Source: Methanococcoides sp. LMO-2 (GTDB lineage Archaea > Halobacteriota > Methanosarcinia > Methanosarcinales > Methanosarcinaceae). From it: a stretch of DNA of 64,000 bases. This document shows, one piece after another, positions 46,668-57,853 of this stretch; positions within the stretch are counted from its first letter, which is position 1, and each line of letters begins with the position of its first letter. Where the stretch lies: contig NZ_JBCAUS010000002.1 of the NCBI RefSeq assembly GCF_038432375.1, positions 870,282 through 934,281 of the forward strand. The letters run 5' to 3'. Under the pieces are notes generated by a model. That model was not told the DNA's origin. It saw nothing but the letters and a program-made list of their open reading frames with translations, and did not search any database. Made by a program: the position numbers and the translations under genes.

Positions 46668-48145
46668 TTGTTCTGCTGTTTTGCAGTATTCACGTAGGCA
46701 CCGACCGCCACACTTGCGGCTGCAGCCTTTCTGGAATTGGAACAAAGCACCGATGACAGAGTGATATTCTTTTCATGCTCACGTTCAACGACCTTTTTGA
46801 CATCTTCTATGATATCATAGTCATCAATGAAGTGTGTTGTCAGGTCACCACGTACGAATGCCTCGTTGTCCAGGACAGCTTTATGGAATGGTATGTTGGT
46901 AGTAACTCCCTATATGATAAACTCATAAAGAGCCCTCTTCATCCTATTGATGGCCTCATCACGATCACTTCCCCATGTGCTTAATTTTGCGATCATGGAA
47001 TCATAGAAAGGCGGGATAGTGTAGCCCATATAGACACCACTGTCCATACGCACACCTGGCCCCCCCGGAGAACGATAGCCTCTGATCTTACCAGGAGATG
47101 GTGCAAAGTCGTTCAAAGGATCTTCCGCATTGATACGACATTCGATAGCATGCCCCTGGATCTTGATATCTTCCTGCTTGAAAGGCAGTTTTTCGCCGTC
47201 TGCAATTAGGATCTGGTGTTTCGCGAGATCAATACCGGTTACCAGTTCAGTGATACCATGCTCCACCTGAAGTCGTGTGTTGACCTCAAGGAAGTAGTAA
47301 TCACCTTTTGAATACAGGAACTCCACTGTACCTGCATTCTTGTAACCTATTGATTTCGCTGCTTTTACTGCAGCTTCACCCATTTCCTTGCGAAGTTCAG
47401 GTGTCATGATAGGAGAAGGCGCCTCTTCCATGAGCTTCTGGTGTCTGCGCTGTATGGAACATTCCCTATCCGATACATAAACCGTATTACCGTAATTATC
47501 AGCAAGTATCTGGAACTCGATATGACGTGGTTCTTCAGCGTATTTCTCAACGAATACAGTAGAATCACCAAAAGCAGACTTTGCAACTGACTGGATGGAT
47601 TCCAGTGATGAAGCAAAATCATCTCTCGAGTGGACGATCTTCATACCAATACCACCACCACCTGCAGATGCCTTGATCATTACAGGATACCCGATGGAAT
47701 CTGCGATCTCAATGCCCTCATCAGCATCCTCGATCGCTTTATCATAACCGGGAACTACAGGAACTCCAGCCTCTATCATGAGTGCCCTGGCAGCGATCTT
47801 ACTACCCATCTTTTCGATAGAATCACTTGAAGGACCGATAAAGGTTATGCCATTCTCCTCACATTTCTTTGCAAACGTGGCGTTCTCAGAAAGAAAACCA
47901 TACCCCGGATGAATAGCTTCTGTGCCTGACTCCTTAGCAACTTCCAGGATCTTATCAATATTCAGATAGCTCTGGCTTGAAGGAGCGGGGCCGATCAGAT
48001 ATGCCTCATCAGCATACTTTGCGAAAAGGGCATTTTTATCAGCTTCTGAATAAACAGCCACGGTAGAGACGCCAAGCTCCCTGCAGGCACGCATGATGCG
48101 TATGGCGATCTCACCTCTGTTAGCTATGAGTACTTTTTTGAACAT
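46652..48145 (-). CDS. pycA: Pyruvate carboxylase subunit A with in-frame UAG at codon 412
   Basis: PycA is the ATP-dependent biotin carboxylase that carboxylates PycB biotin. The frame spans 498 codons with one internal TAG (46912-46910 on the minus strand). Before it are the biotin carboxylase N domain, ATP-grasp domain ([11 protein letters not shown] near 165-175, [17 protein letters not shown] near 200) and most of the C domain (ALYEFII just before the TAG). After it the same frame continues [21 protein letters not shown] and ends near residue 497, normal for PycA. Truncation would remove about 86 residues, including the last part of the biotin carboxylase C domain. Readthrough with pyrrolysine, known to be encoded by UAG in this family of methanogens, is the likely reading. 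A recent nonsense mutation or sequencing error is the alternative. Confidence 0.85.
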
Positions 48146-48160
48146 AATTATACCCCGGCA

Positions 48161-49876
48161 TCAGTTGATAGCCATGAGAACTTCATCTGTAGTGACAGCA
48201 TCACCTTCAGAAACATAGATCTCTTTTACTACACCACTGAACGGAGCATGGATAGCATTCTCCATTTTCATGGCTTCGATCACACAGATCTTGTCCCCTT
48301 CCTCAACAGTATCACCAACATTGACATTGATGGAAAGCATCATACCCTGCATGTGGCTTGTGACTGCACCTTCACACTCGATCTCAGGCTTTGAGCTCTC
48401 GACCACCTGCACTGAGCCTCCGGTAGGTTCTACCTTGACATCAAATACCTCACCATCGATCTCAACACGGTAATCTGTTGGAATTTCCACATGGGCCTGC
48501 AGAGCAGCCTGGGCAACGGTCACAGGTAGAAGGTCCTCTTCCTCTGCCTCACCGAGCAGGAACTTTGGTGCAATGGCAGGATACAGTATATAGGTCAGGA
48601 CATCTTCTTCTTTCTTTACAAGACCCTGCTCCTCTGCTTCCTTCTTAAGAGTCTCATACTCAGGTTCAAGAAGGTCTGCCGGGCGGCAGGTAATAGGCTC
48701 TTCGTCACCTATGATCTTTGCGATCATCTCCTGACTGATAGGTGCAGGTGACCTACCATAAAGACCACGTGCATAATCCTTCACCTCTTTAGGAATGACC
48801 TTGTAACGCTCACCCATAAGAACGTTCAGCACTGCCTGGGTTCCTACGATCTGGCTGGTAGGAGTGACAAGAGGAGGATATCCAAGCTCCTCACGTACCC
48901 TTGGCATCTCTTCAAGTACAGCATCATACTTGTCAAGAGCATTCTGCTCCTTGAGCTGTGAGACAAGGTTGGAGAGCATACCACCAGGAATCTGATAAAG
49001 CAGGACATTAGTATCGATCTGTTCGGATATAGGATCAAGTATGCCCCTATATTCTTCCTTGAGATCCTTGAAGTACCTGGAGGGTTTGGTAAAAAGTTCC
49101 AGGTCCAGACCAGTATCATATTTGGTTCTTGCAAGTGCTGCAACAACTGATTCTGTTGGTGGCTGGGAAGTACCGCCTGCAAGTGGGGATAAAGCAGTGT
49201 CAAGAATATCTACACCTGCATCACAGGCTGCCATGTAGCTCATTGAAGCCATGCCTGATGTGCAGTGGCAGTGAAGTGCAACAGGAAGACCCACTTCTTT
49301 CTTGAGTGAGCTGATAAGTTCGTATGCCTCGTGAGGGGCAAGCAGACCTGCCATGTCCTTGATACAGATGGAATCACAATCAAGATCTGCAAGTTCTTTT
49401 GCAAAATCAACATACTTCTCCACGGTGTGCACCGGGCTGATGGTGTAGCTGATCGTACCCTGTACATGGGCTCCGACGTTCTTTGCAGTGGTTATTGCCT
49501 TCTCCATGTTCCTGATGTCATTGACAGCATCGAATATCCTGAAGATATCAATACCGTTCTCGTGGGCCTTGGTTACGAACTTTTCCACAACATCATCTGA
49601 ATAGTGACGGTATCCCACAAGGTTCTGACCACGAAGTAACATCTGAGCGGGAGTATTTTTCATATGTTTTTTAAGCTCCCTCAGGCGTTCCCACGGATCC
49701 TCGTTCAAGTACCTGATACATGTATCAAATGTAGCACCTCCCCACATTTCAAGGGAGTAATAACCGACCTCATCCAGTTCTTCAATGATCGGTAACATGT
49801 TACGGGTTCGCATACGTGTCGCAAGAAGAGACTGGTGTGCGTCTCGAAGGATTGTTTCCGTGATTTTTACTGACAT
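48161..49876 (-). CDS. pycB: Pyruvate carboxylase subunit B (carboxyltransferase plus biotin carrier)
   Basis: The 571-residue protein transfers the carboxyl group from biotin to pyruvate, giving oxaloacetate. It has an HMGL-like barrel (about 5-270, with ILRDAHQSLLATRM and metal-binding HCHCTSG), a PYC/OADA domain (about 290-460) and a C-terminal biotinyl domain with the biotinylated lysine in IEAMKMENAIHAP. First gene of pycB-pycA-birA, 15 bases before pycA. A TATA element at 49987-49994 gives a leader of about 85 nt. Confidence 0.96.
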   Translation of the reverse strand: MSVKITETILRDAHQSLLATRMRTRNMLPIIEELDEVGYYSLEMWGGATFDTCIRYLNEDPWERLRELKKHMKNTPAQMLLRGQNLVGYRHYSDDVVEKFVTKAHENGIDIFRIFDAVNDIRNMEKAITTAKNVGAHVQGTISYTISPVHTVEKYVDFAKELADLDCDSICIKDMAGLLAPHEAYELISSLKKEVGLPVALHCHCTSGMASMSYMAACDAGVDILDTALSPLAGGTSQPPTESVVAALARTKYDTGLDLELFTKPSRYFKDLKEEYRGILDPISEQIDTNVLLYQIPGGMLSNLVSQLKEQNALDKYDAVLEEMPRVREELGYPPLVTPTSQIVGTQAVLNVLMGERYKVIPKEVKDYARGLYGRSPAPISQEMIAKIIGDEEPITCRPADLLEPEYETLKKEAEEQGLVKKEEDVLTYILYPAIAPKFLLGEAEEEDLLPVTVAQAALQAHVEIPTDYRVEIDGEVFDVKVEPTGGSVQVVESSKPEIECEGAVTSHMQGMMLSINVNVGDTVEEGDKICVIEAMKMENAIHAPFSGVVKEIYVSEGDAVTTDEVLMAIN

Positions 49877-50206
49877 AGTTTTACCTCATAATTAGATCTA
49901 TTTAGACCCGATCCGGGGTTTGTATTCACAATAAGCCTAAATTGTACATAATTAAACATCTCCTTTTATGTACTTTCTGGTAAGCGTTTATAAAGGACAG
50001 GGGAAAATAGGTATTTCTTTCTTTAAATAAAATATAAGTAGCAGGGAATAAGGTCATTATTAGCCAGCACGTATAAACTAAAAAGAAAATAGCAATAAAT
50101 CAATTTGAGAATAAATTTAAAAAAATAGAATGGCAGAGGTTATACTGCCCGGTAAATCAGAAGTCGAAGAAATGAAGATGAACAAAATAAAAAAGAAAAG
50201 AAAATA
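49877..50206 (-). promoter_or_regulatory. Upstream region of pycB
   Basis: This 330-base gap holds TTTATAAA at 49987-49994, read on the minus strand as a TATA box, about 110 bases before pycB. GATCCGG/CCGGATC-type half sites are absent except CCCGATCCGGGG near 49909-49920. A BirA operator could be here but none is clearly recognised. The remainder (50000-50206) is AT-rich without a gene. Confidence 0.5.
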
Positions 50207-50671
50207 TCAGATAAAACCCAATAGCTGAGATAATTTTATCATAATATTGCCAACAGAAAGAGTCAACTTGTCGACAAATCCCACTGCTTCAATATCAATG
50301 GCACCAGTATCATAAGCATCGAGGAAGACGCTTAACGGATCCTCTGAATCAAGAAGTTGACCTATGGTACCCTCATCAGTATATATCATAAGAGAAGGAG
50401 TGAAATCCGACCCATCCTGATCCGTAACACTGAATTCGGTCACGAACATATCCTCGGTAACTATCTTCAAAGCAAGTGTGCTTCCATCCTCCATATCAAT
50501 TACCGCAAGAATGTTCTCATTTCCAAGAAGAGTATTAAGTTGAGCCGGTGCACTGTCCGCATTCATATTGTATTCGTCAACTACAAGATCAAGTTCACTG
50601 AAAAGATCAGCAGATGCAGGTACAGAGAATAAAGTCGCTATAACTAATAACGTAAGAATTATCCTGTTCAA
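50207..50671 (-). CDS. Secreted hypothetical protein
   Basis: The protein has about 154 residues with a signal peptide (LNRIILTLLVIATLFSVPASA; TTG start at 50671 behind GGAGG with 7-base spacing). The mature part is acidic and alpha/beta in look, with NILAVIDMEDGSTLALKIV and a C-terminal hydrophobic helix-like end. No family is recognised. It stands alone, divergent from polC and upstream of pycB. Confidence 0.6.
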   Translation of the reverse strand: MNRIILTLLVIATLFSVPASADLFSELDLVVDEYNMNADSAPAQLNTLLGNENILAVIDMEDGSTLALKIVTEDMFVTEFSVTDQDGSDFTPSLMIYTDEGTIGQLLDSEDPLSVFLDAYDTGAIDIEAVGFVDKLTLSVGNIMIKLSQLLGFI

Positions 50672-50806
50672 TATAGATCCTCCTTCAAATAACACAACTC
50701 ATATAATATTCAAATTATAAAAACCAGCGGGAACATTTTCCAAAGAACATCAACACTTATTTAATTCCAAAAGCCATATCCAATCAATCAGGGAGATCAA
50801 CCCAAC

Positions 50807-53800
50807 ATGGCAGAAATTGTAGCAAGCGAGGAGATGCAGGAGTACTTCAACACACTTGAAGGAACGTTGAAAAGGGAGATAGAGATAGTCAACACTGCAC
50901 GTTCGAATGGAAAGGACCCAAAACCACATGTTGAGATCCCACTTGCAAAGGACCTTGCGGACAGGGTAGAGAACCTGATTGGTGTCAAAGGTGTAGCAGA
51001 GCTCATCCGCAAACTGGAAGAAACGAGATCCAGGGAAGAAGCTGCGCTGGCACTTGGAAGAGAGGTTGCCCAGGGAAAAGTCGGAGAGTTCGATTCAAAA
51101 TCAGAAGCTATTGAAGCTGCCATCCGGGTGTCTGTTGCCATGCTGACAGAAGGCGTGGTCGCTGCCCCGATCGAGGGAATCGACCGTGCAGGTGTCGGAA
51201 AGAACGATGACGGTTCAGAATATGTCAGCATTTTCTATGCAGGCCCTATACGCAGTGCAGGAGGTACTGCACAGGCATTATCTGTCCTTGTTGGCGATTA
51301 TGTGCGAAGAGGCGTAGGCATTGACAGGTATAAGCCTCGAAAAGAAGAGGTTGAACGCTACATCGAAGAGATCATGCTATACAAGAGGGTTGCAAGTCTC
51401 CAATACACCCCTTCCGAAGAAGAGATCCGGCTGATCGTTGAGAATTGCCCGATCTGCATCGATGGAGAGCCAACCGAAGCAGAAGAGGTTGAAGGACACC
51501 GCAACCTTGAGAGAATTGAAACTAACAGAGTACGTGGTGGAATGGCGCTTGTACTTGCCGAAGGTCTTGCATTGAAGGCCCCGAAGATACAGAAGCATGT
51601 AAGAAAGCTCAAGATCGATGGGTGGGAATGGCTCGACCAGCTGATATCAGGTGCAAAGGGACCAGACGACAGTAGCGGGGAAGATAAGAAGGAAGAAAAA
51701 CCGAAGATCAAGCCGAAAGACAAATACATGCGCGACCTGATCGCCGGAAGGCCTGTGTTCTCCCACCCATCCCGACCCGGAGGTTTCCGTTTACGCTACG
51801 GCAGATCACGCAACACATCATTTGCAGCCGCAGGGATAAGTCCGGCCGGAATGATCGTAATGGACGATTTCATCGCACCAGGAACACAGCTTAAAGTTGA
51901 AAGACCCGGAAAAGCTGCAGGAATGGCACCAGTGGATTCAATTGAAGGTCCTACTATAAAGTTGAGATCGGGAGATGTTGTCAGGGTCGACCTTATAGAG
52001 GACGCATACAAATTCAGGCCGGAAATAGAAGAGATCATTGATATCGGAGAGATACTGATCAATTACGGGGATTTCCTTGAGAACAACCATCCCCTTGCCC
52101 CATCACCTTACTGTTTCGAGTGGTGGATACAGGAGTACAGGAAAGCCGGAGGAGATACATCGATTGCTGAAGGTGTACTTAAGGTGCCTGACCAGGACAC
52201 CGCACTGGAGATCAGCAAAAAGTACGGCGTACCACTCCATCCGAAGTTCACATACCTCTGGCATGACATCGAAAACGAACAGTTCGAGAAACTTGCTGAC
52301 TTCGTGTCAGAACAGGGAAGACTGGAGAATGACAGAACGATCCTGAAGTTACCTTACGAGAATGCACTATCAAGCGGAGTGAAAAGAATACTTGAACTGC
52401 TCCTTGTCCTCCATAGGATCATTGACGGGATGATAGTGATCGAGGAACCACTGCCACTAATATACACTCTTGGACTTGATGACGAACTCAGGAAAAAATG
52501 GGATACTCTTGAAAACGAAGAGGTACTTGACAATATCAACCAGATCACGGAATTTGAAGTCCGTCCAAGGGCACCAACGCGTATCGGTGCAAGGATGGGA
52601 AGACCGGAAAAATCCGATAAACGGAAGATGTCACCGGCGCCCCATGTGCTGTTCCCGATCGCAGAGGCGGGAGGCAATACACGAAAGCTCGACAACGCGG
52701 CAGGTTTCAAGATATCTGCCAATGCAAAGGTCGGCGAGATACCTGTAGAGATCGGGAACAGGATATGCCCTGCATGTGGAGTGGAAACTTTCGAATACAG
52801 ATGTGACTGTGGCGAATATACACTGCCCAAGCTATTCTGCCCGAGATGCGGCATCTCCGTGAACAAAGAGGAGTGCCCAAAGTGCGGTACAAAGACGACC
52901 TGTACCAGCATGAGAAAGATAGATTTCAAAAAAATATACCAGAAAGCGTTCGAGAAGATAGGTGAAAGGGATAACCTCGACTCCTTCAAGGGTGTAAAGA
53001 AGATGATGTCAAAGGACATGACACCCGAGCCACTAGAAAAAGGCATTCTCCGAGCCAAACACGACCTGTTCACGTTCAAGGACGGGACAGTCCGTTATGA
53101 CATGTCCGATATACCACTTACCCACATCAGACCTTCGGAGCTAGGCGTAACCTGTGAGAAGTTCAGGGAACTGGGCTATGAAGAAGACATTTACGGAAAA
53201 ACACTTAAAGACCCTGACCAGGTACTCTGCCTGAAGGTACAGGATCTTGTGGTGTCATACGATTGTGCTGATTATCTCCTTAGGACAACACAGTACATCG
53301 ATGACCTTCTGGTCAAGTACTACAAGGTCGATCCATATTATAATGCAAAGACCAGAGATGATATAGTAGGCATCCTCCTGATGGGACTGGCACCGCACAC
53401 ATCAGCAGGAGTTCTTGGAAGGCTCATAGGATTCACAACGGCTGCCGTAGGATATGCCCATCCGTTCTTCCATGCCGCAAAAAGACGTAATTGTGACGGG
53501 GATGAGGACTGTGTCATGCTGCTTATGGACGGGCTGCTCAACTTCTCACATGAATATCTTCCGGACAAGAGAGGAGGAAAGATGGACGCACCACTTGTGC
53601 TTACCACAAGGCTCGATCCCAGCGAGGTAGACAAGGAAGCACATAATATAGACGTATGCGAGTCGTATCCTCTTGAATTCTACGAAGCTACTCTAGAGAT
53701 AACTAACCCAAAGGAATTCGAAGATACCTTTGATCTTATCAGTAGCAGGCTTGGTACCCCATTGCAGTACGAGAAGTTCATGTTCACCCATGACACTTCC

Positions 53801-54244
53801 GACATTGCTGCCGGCCCATTAAAAAGTGCTTACAAGACCCTTGGGAGTATGGTCGAGAAGATGGACGCACAGCTTGAGCTGGGCAAGAAGATACGTGCAG
53901 TCGATGCATCAGATGTTGCAGAGAGGGTACTGATATCACACTTCCTGCCGGACATGTTCGGAAACCTGAGGGCATTCTCAAGACAGGGAACAAGATGTGT
54001 CAAGTGCGGTGCTAAATATCGCAGGCCACCGCTCACAGGCAGTTGCCCGAAATGCGGCGGCAGGGTAATACTTACGGTCCATGAAGGAGCCGTCAAAAAG
54101 TATCTTGAAGTCTCAATGAAAGTGGCGGAAGAATACAACGTTTCCAGTTATACAAAACAACGCATTGAGTTGATAGGTTACGACATGAAGTCACTTTTTG
54201 AGAATGACAGGTCTAAACAAATGGGACTTTCGGACTTTATGTGA
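50807..54244 (+). CDS. polC: DNA polymerase D large subunit DP2
   Basis: The 1145-residue catalytic subunit of the archaeal replicative polymerase PolD. The conserved N-x-DGD active-site block is [13 protein letters not shown] (about residue 900). Zinc fingers are CPACG...CDCG...CPRCG...CPKCG (about 648-700) and CVKCG...CPKCG (about 1065-1087). The C-terminus ends near a PCNA-binding-like sequence KQMGLSDFM. There is no intein, unlike some relatives. The small subunit DP1 is elsewhere. GGAGATC precedes the ATG. Confidence 0.97.
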   Translation: MAEIVASEEMQEYFNTLEGTLKREIEIVNTARSNGKDPKPHVEIPLAKDLADRVENLIGVKGVAELIRKLEETRSREEAALALGREVAQGKVGEFDSKSEAIEAAIRVSVAMLTEGVVAAPIEGIDRAGVGKNDDGSEYVSIFYAGPIRSAGGTAQALSVLVGDYVRRGVGIDRYKPRKEEVERYIEEIMLYKRVASLQYTPSEEEIRLIVENCPICIDGEPTEAEEVEGHRNLERIETNRVRGGMALVLAEGLALKAPKIQKHVRKLKIDGWEWLDQLISGAKGPDDSSGEDKKEEKPKIKPKDKYMRDLIAGRPVFSHPSRPGGFRLRYGRSRNTSFAAAGISPAGMIVMDDFIAPGTQLKVERPGKAAGMAPVDSIEGPTIKLRSGDVVRVDLIEDAYKFRPEIEEIIDIGEILINYGDFLENNHPLAPSPYCFEWWIQEYRKAGGDTSIAEGVLKVPDQDTALEISKKYGVPLHPKFTYLWHDIENEQFEKLADFVSEQGRLENDRTILKLPYENALSSGVKRILELLLVLHRIIDGMIVIEEPLPLIYTLGLDDELRKKWDTLENEEVLDNINQITEFEVRPRAPTRIGARMGRPEKSDKRKMSPAPHVLFPIAEAGGNTRKLDNAAGFKISANAKVGEIPVEIGNRICPACGVETFEYRCDCGEYTLPKLFCPRCGISVNKEECPKCGTKTTCTSMRKIDFKKIYQKAFEKIGERDNLDSFKGVKKMMSKDMTPEPLEKGILRAKHDLFTFKDGTVRYDMSDIPLTHIRPSELGVTCEKFRELGYEEDIYGKTLKDPDQVLCLKVQDLVVSYDCADYLLRTTQYIDDLLVKYYKVDPYYNAKTRDDIVGILLMGLAPHTSAGVLGRLIGFTTAAVGYAHPFFHAAKRRNCDGDEDCVMLLMDGLLNFSHEYLPDKRGGKMDAPLVLTTRLDPSEVDKEAHNIDVCESYPLEFYEATLEITNPKEFEDTFDLISSRLGTPLQYEKFMFTHDTSDIAAGPLKSAYKTLGSMVEKMDAQLELGKKIRAVDASDVAERVLISHFLPDMFGNLRAFSRQGTRCVKCGAKYRRPPLTGSCPKCGGRVILTVHEGAVKKYLEVSMKVAEEYNVSSYTKQRIELIGYDMKSLFENDRSKQMGLSDFM

Positions 54245-54250
54245 AAAAGA

Positions 54251-54290
54251 GAAGCAATGGATGCATTATCGATGCATTATTGCTTTATTA
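54251..54290 (+). terminator. Hairpin after polC
   Basis: AGCAATGGATGCAT and GATGCATTATTGCT form a hairpin with one bulge, followed by TTATTATATTATT. It separates polC from the convergent mmp10. Confidence 0.5.
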
Positions 54291-54364
54291 TATTATTGAT
54301 CCATTGACACTATATATTAGTGCAGAGACATTACCGCAAAATTGCAGATTCCTCTTTTCAAACA

Positions 54365-55600
54365 TCACTTCTTAAGAGGCATACCTATGGCATTGATATG
54401 CTGAATCAGCTCTGTGAAATTCTCCATTTCAAGTTCAAGAACAGCTTCTTCACTCATACCTATTGACATCTCACCATCAACTGTAAGTGTATCCGGACCA
54501 CGTCTTACAAGACGTTCCACACCATCGCTGGAAAGCACTCCTTTTACTTCGGGATCGTGGACAAAGGCACGACCTGGAATAAGGACTGTCTCTTTCACAT
54601 TGGACAGGTCCAGGTCACGGAAATCCTCTATGGTGATAAGGCATCCGATGTCCTTGTCCAGTCCGATGACGTTGACACTGCCCCCAAGCTTGTCAAATAT
54701 CTCGGAGAGCCGGGATTCTGCAACCCTGCTTGTGATAACAGTAGCTTCCTTTGTCACCTCGGGTAACTTTGTGAGCAGGTCATCATGTAATCTTATAGCG
54801 AAGGGTGATCCGATAAGAGGATCTTCCAGAGGAGTGCCCGTGATCCTGAAACTGTGAGCTGCAGCTGCATCGCGTACTATCCGGGTAAACTCTTCGACAG
54901 TTTGGGACTTGATGCCTTCCATGATCGGAGCATTCTCGAGGATAAGGCCTTCTTCCCTTGAATTTGCAAAGCGCATCAGTATCGCACCTGCAGCTCCCAT
55001 ATCCTCAAGGTCTGAAAGGGTCTTCTCAAGAACATCACCGTCATTGACACCCGGGATCACAACGATCGCACCGTAGACCTCACAATGAGCACAGAAATCC
55101 CGGAGAACAGCAAGAGATGCTTCCGGTTCCGGATCGTTCATATATTCCCCACGGACCTGCGGATCTGTTGCAAATACTGTGAATGAAACTTCAGTAACAC
55201 CGTTCTCGATGAAGAAGAGAGCATCATCTTCGGAAGTAAAACCTTTCCCACTGGTATATCCAAGATGTATTGGTTTTCCGAACTGGGACAGGAAAGAGAC
55301 CAGCTCCTTAAGTTCAGGATAGCAACTTATGTCGCCGCCGCCACTTATGGTGAACTTGTCAACATCCCCTGAACCAAAATGGAGGGACTGTGATACTTCA
55401 CCCATTACATACTGGGCAGGTTTGAAGCCGGAGTATAGCTCTTTGACGCCTCTGGTACAATAGTCACATCCCTTTGAAAAAGGGAAACAATGCTTGCAAC
55501 CAAAAGCGGGTACATCCTTTACTTTCTTAAAATAGCAATACTTGCAGAACCCACGGCAATCCACACCAGGGTTACCTCCGACATCAGCGACTATTTCCAT
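54365..55600 (-). CDS. mmp10: McrA arginine C-methyltransferase Mmp10 (methanogenesis marker 10)
   Basis: The 411-residue B12-dependent radical SAM enzyme methylates a conserved arginine of McrA. It starts [17 protein letters not shown] at 55600, and the radical SAM cluster is C15-x3-C19-x2-C22 (CRGFCKYC), followed by more cysteines (CKHC, CDYC), typical of this family. The SAM/B12 domain is about 50-300, with an iron-binding C-terminal domain after it. The target, Arg285, is present in McrA here. It is divergent from the mcr operon by about 420 bases. The frame open to 55717 is not needed. Confidence 0.93.
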   Translation of the reverse strand: MEIVADVGGNPGVDCRGFCKYCYFKKVKDVPAFGCKHCFPFSKGCDYCTRGVKELYSGFKPAQYVMGEVSQSLHFGSGDVDKFTISGGGDISCYPELKELVSFLSQFGKPIHLGYTSGKGFTSEDDALFFIENGVTEVSFTVFATDPQVRGEYMNDPEPEASLAVLRDFCAHCEVYGAIVVIPGVNDGDVLEKTLSDLEDMGAAGAILMRFANSREEGLILENAPIMEGIKSQTVEEFTRIVRDAAAAHSFRITGTPLEDPLIGSPFAIRLHDDLLTKLPEVTKEATVITSRVAESRLSEIFDKLGGSVNVIGLDKDIGCLITIEDFRDLDLSNVKETVLIPGRAFVHDPEVKGVLSSDGVERLVRRGPDTLTVDGEMSIGMSEEAVLELEMENFTELIQHINAIGMPLKK

Positions 55601-56017
55601 ATAGATCGTGGTTACGACTATGTACGTACTACTAAACCTTTGTGGTGTAAAGAACGGGGGAGGCAAACATTGAGTATTATTCTTTCCAAAATTAATTAAT
55701 AAAGATATAATTGACAAAATGATTCATACTAATTTGTATATGCGTATGCAGATAGTATGATTATTTGCACCCGTATTTCAGAATAAAAGCAATAAGAGCA
55801 CATTAATGTAATGAATAATGATGATGGAAATTGTTGAGCTTGCATGAAATGCAAAAGCTTTAAACCTAAAAACGACGTTCCAAATTTGAATCAATTAGAA
55901 GAATGACCATTGGGGATATTATTAAACACAACCCGGCAACAGTAGGAAACTCCTGTGCCATCGCTCAAATTTGTGGTTCCCATAGGGATTTCTGGAATAA
56001 AATTAGGAGGAAATATC
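55601..56017. promoter_or_regulatory. Divergent control region between mmp10 and mcrB
   Basis: On the plus strand GCAAAAGCTTTAAACC (55851-55866) is a BRE plus TATA-like element; start near 55890 gives a leader of about 128 nt ending in TAGGAGG. On the minus strand AATTATATC near 55692-55700 is a likely TATA box for mmp10. The leader frame before the mcrB GTG is open for 21 codons but is not mcrB. No other gene is seen. Confidence 0.55.
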
Positions 56018-57322
56018 GTGTCTGACAAAGTAGACATATATGACGACAGAGGTACACTGTTGGAAAGTGACGTTGACATAATGGCACTCGCACCAACAAC
56101 AAATGCAGCAATCGGAAAGATCATCAAAGACACAAAGAGGACTGTAGCTGTCAACCTTGCAGGTATCGAGAAAGGTCTCGCAACCGGCAAGTATGGTGGC
56201 AAAGGACGTCAGATCCTTGGCCGTGGTCTTGAGTATGATATCGTAGGGAACGCAGACGCAATCGCAGAATCTGTTGCAAATCTTGTAAAGACAAGCGACG
56301 ATGATGACACAAACGTAAAAGTGATCGGTGGCGGAAAACAGCTTCTTGTGCAGGTTCCAAGCGCAAGGACAGACGCTGGTGCTGACTTCGTTTCAGGAAG
56401 TACAGTAAGTGCAGCAGCTGTTGTACAGACCATCATTGACACATACAACACCGACATGTTCGATGCACCACTCGTAAAGGGCGCTGTCTGGGGTAGCTAC
56501 CCACAGACCATGGACATGAGCGGCGGAAACGTTGCATCAATTCTTAGCATACCACAGCAGAATGAAGGTCTTGGATTCTCCCTTAGGAACATCATGACCA
56601 ACCACGTCGCTGCTATCACAGGCAGAAAGGCAATGAACGCTGCTGCACTCTCCTCAATCTATGAGCAGGCAGGTATGTTCGAGATGGGTAACGCAGTCGG
56701 TTCATTCGCAAGACACCAGTTACTCGGATTCGCATATCAGGGTCTTAACGCTAACAACATCGTCTACGAAATGGTCAAAGAAAACGGCAAGACCGGCACA
56801 GTCGGATCAGTCATCGAGACCGTTGTCGAGAAAGCACTCGAAGCAGGTATCATCGAGGTCGACCACAAGGCACCATCCGGATACAACTTCTACAAGGCAA
56901 ATGACGTTTCCATGTGGAACGCATGCGCAGCAGCTGGTCAGCTCGCAGCTACACTCGTAAACTGTGCAGCAGGCAGAGCAGCTCAGAATGTATCATCAAC
57001 CATCCTGTACTTCAACGATATGCTTGAGAAAGAAACAGGTCTTCCAGGCTGTGACATGGGTAGAGCACAGGGTACTGGTGTAGGATTCTCCTTCTTCAGT
57101 CACTCAATCTATGGTGGCGGTGGACCAGGTATCTTCAATGGTAACCACGTTGTAACAAGACACTCCAGAGGATTCGCAATTCCTTGTGTATCCGCTGCAT
57201 GTTCACTTGATGCAGGTACTCAGATGATCACCATCGAGAAGACATCAGGACTTGTTGGAAATGTGTTCGGTTCAATCGAAGAATTCAGAGAGCCAATCAA
57301 AGCAGTTGCAGGGGCACTCTAA
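56018..57322 (+). CDS. mcrB: Methyl-coenzyme M reductase beta subunit
   Basis: The 434-residue beta subunit begins SDKVDIYDDRG after a GTG at 56018, with TAGGAGG 7 bases before it. Its length is that of the family. With alpha and gamma it forms the alpha2beta2gamma2 enzyme holding two F430 sites; residues near GGGGPGIFNGNH-type loop (about 365-377) line the channel for CoB and CoM. First gene of mcrBDCGA. Confidence 0.97.
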   Translation: MSDKVDIYDDRGTLLESDVDIMALAPTTNAAIGKIIKDTKRTVAVNLAGIEKGLATGKYGGKGRQILGRGLEYDIVGNADAIAESVANLVKTSDDDDTNVKVIGGGKQLLVQVPSARTDAGADFVSGSTVSAAAVVQTIIDTYNTDMFDAPLVKGAVWGSYPQTMDMSGGNVASILSIPQQNEGLGFSLRNIMTNHVAAITGRKAMNAAALSSIYEQAGMFEMGNAVGSFARHQLLGFAYQGLNANNIVYEMVKENGKTGTVGSVIETVVEKALEAGIIEVDHKAPSGYNFYKANDVSMWNACAAAGQLAATLVNCAAGRAAQNVSSTILYFNDMLEKETGLPGCDMGRAQGTGVGFSFFSHSIYGGGGPGIFNGNHVVTRHSRGFAIPCVSAACSLDAGTQMITIEKTSGLVGNVFGSIEEFREPIKAVAGAL

Positions 57323-57358
57323 ACCAAGAGCTCTAACAGATCTTGAAGGTAATCAATA

Positions 57359-57847
57359 ATGGTCGATTCTGCATCAAACACAGAAAACCTCATACAGATC
57401 GAGATATTTCCACGAAGGTTACTCAGCCCGGAAACCGCACAGGAACTACTCGTCGAACTGAGCAAAATAGAAGGCATCACAAGGGCATTCGTACAGGGCC
57501 CAAGACTTCCAGTGACCGTACCGTACGGTCCTGCGACAGGACAGGTTGTCAACCATAAGTTCAGTGACACGATCCGTATCGGTGAAACGGACATTAGCCT
57601 GGCTGTAATTGTTGGCCGCATAAGGCTGGAAGTCCTTAACTCAGAGATAAGAGACAACATCAGGGAAGTTTGTGAGCGACTACTTCCGATGGGACTCGAG
57701 TTCAGAGAAGGACTATTCTTACCAACCAGGCAGACCGTCTCCGACTATGCAAAACGTGGTCCTGGAGCAGATCCTACAGTCCTCGGACTGACAGATCCGA
57801 AAGGCAAAGTGGGTAATCGTATTTGTACCTTAAATCCAGCGGAATGA
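57359..57847 (+). CDS. mcrD: Methyl-coenzyme M reductase operon protein D
   Basis: The 162-residue accessory protein starts MVDSASNTENLIQIEIFPRR and has the LLPMGLEF and RQTVSDYAKRG segments typical of McrD. It binds MCR and is thought to help deliver or assemble F430. It follows mcrB by 36 bases. Confidence 0.95.
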   Translation: MVDSASNTENLIQIEIFPRRLLSPETAQELLVELSKIEGITRAFVQGPRLPVTVPYGPATGQVVNHKFSDTIRIGETDISLAVIVGRIRLEVLNSEIRDNIREVCERLLPMGLEFREGLFLPTRQTVSDYAKRGPGADPTVLGLTDPKGKVGNRICTLNPAE

Positions 57848-57853
57848 TGTTAA

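Noticed and set aside
46910-48145. pycA as a gene ending at the TAG (411 residues)
   Set aside because: The same frame continues with PycA-like sequence to a normal length, and the cut would remove part of the biotin carboxylase C domain.
46652-48145. pycA as a plain pseudogene
   Set aside because: There is only one stop, no frameshift, and the rest is well conserved beside intact pycB and birA; it remains an alternative until tested.
52354-53079. 241-codon minus-strand frame inside polC
   Set aside because: It is an antisense shadow of DNA polymerase D, serine- and proline-rich as such shadows often are.
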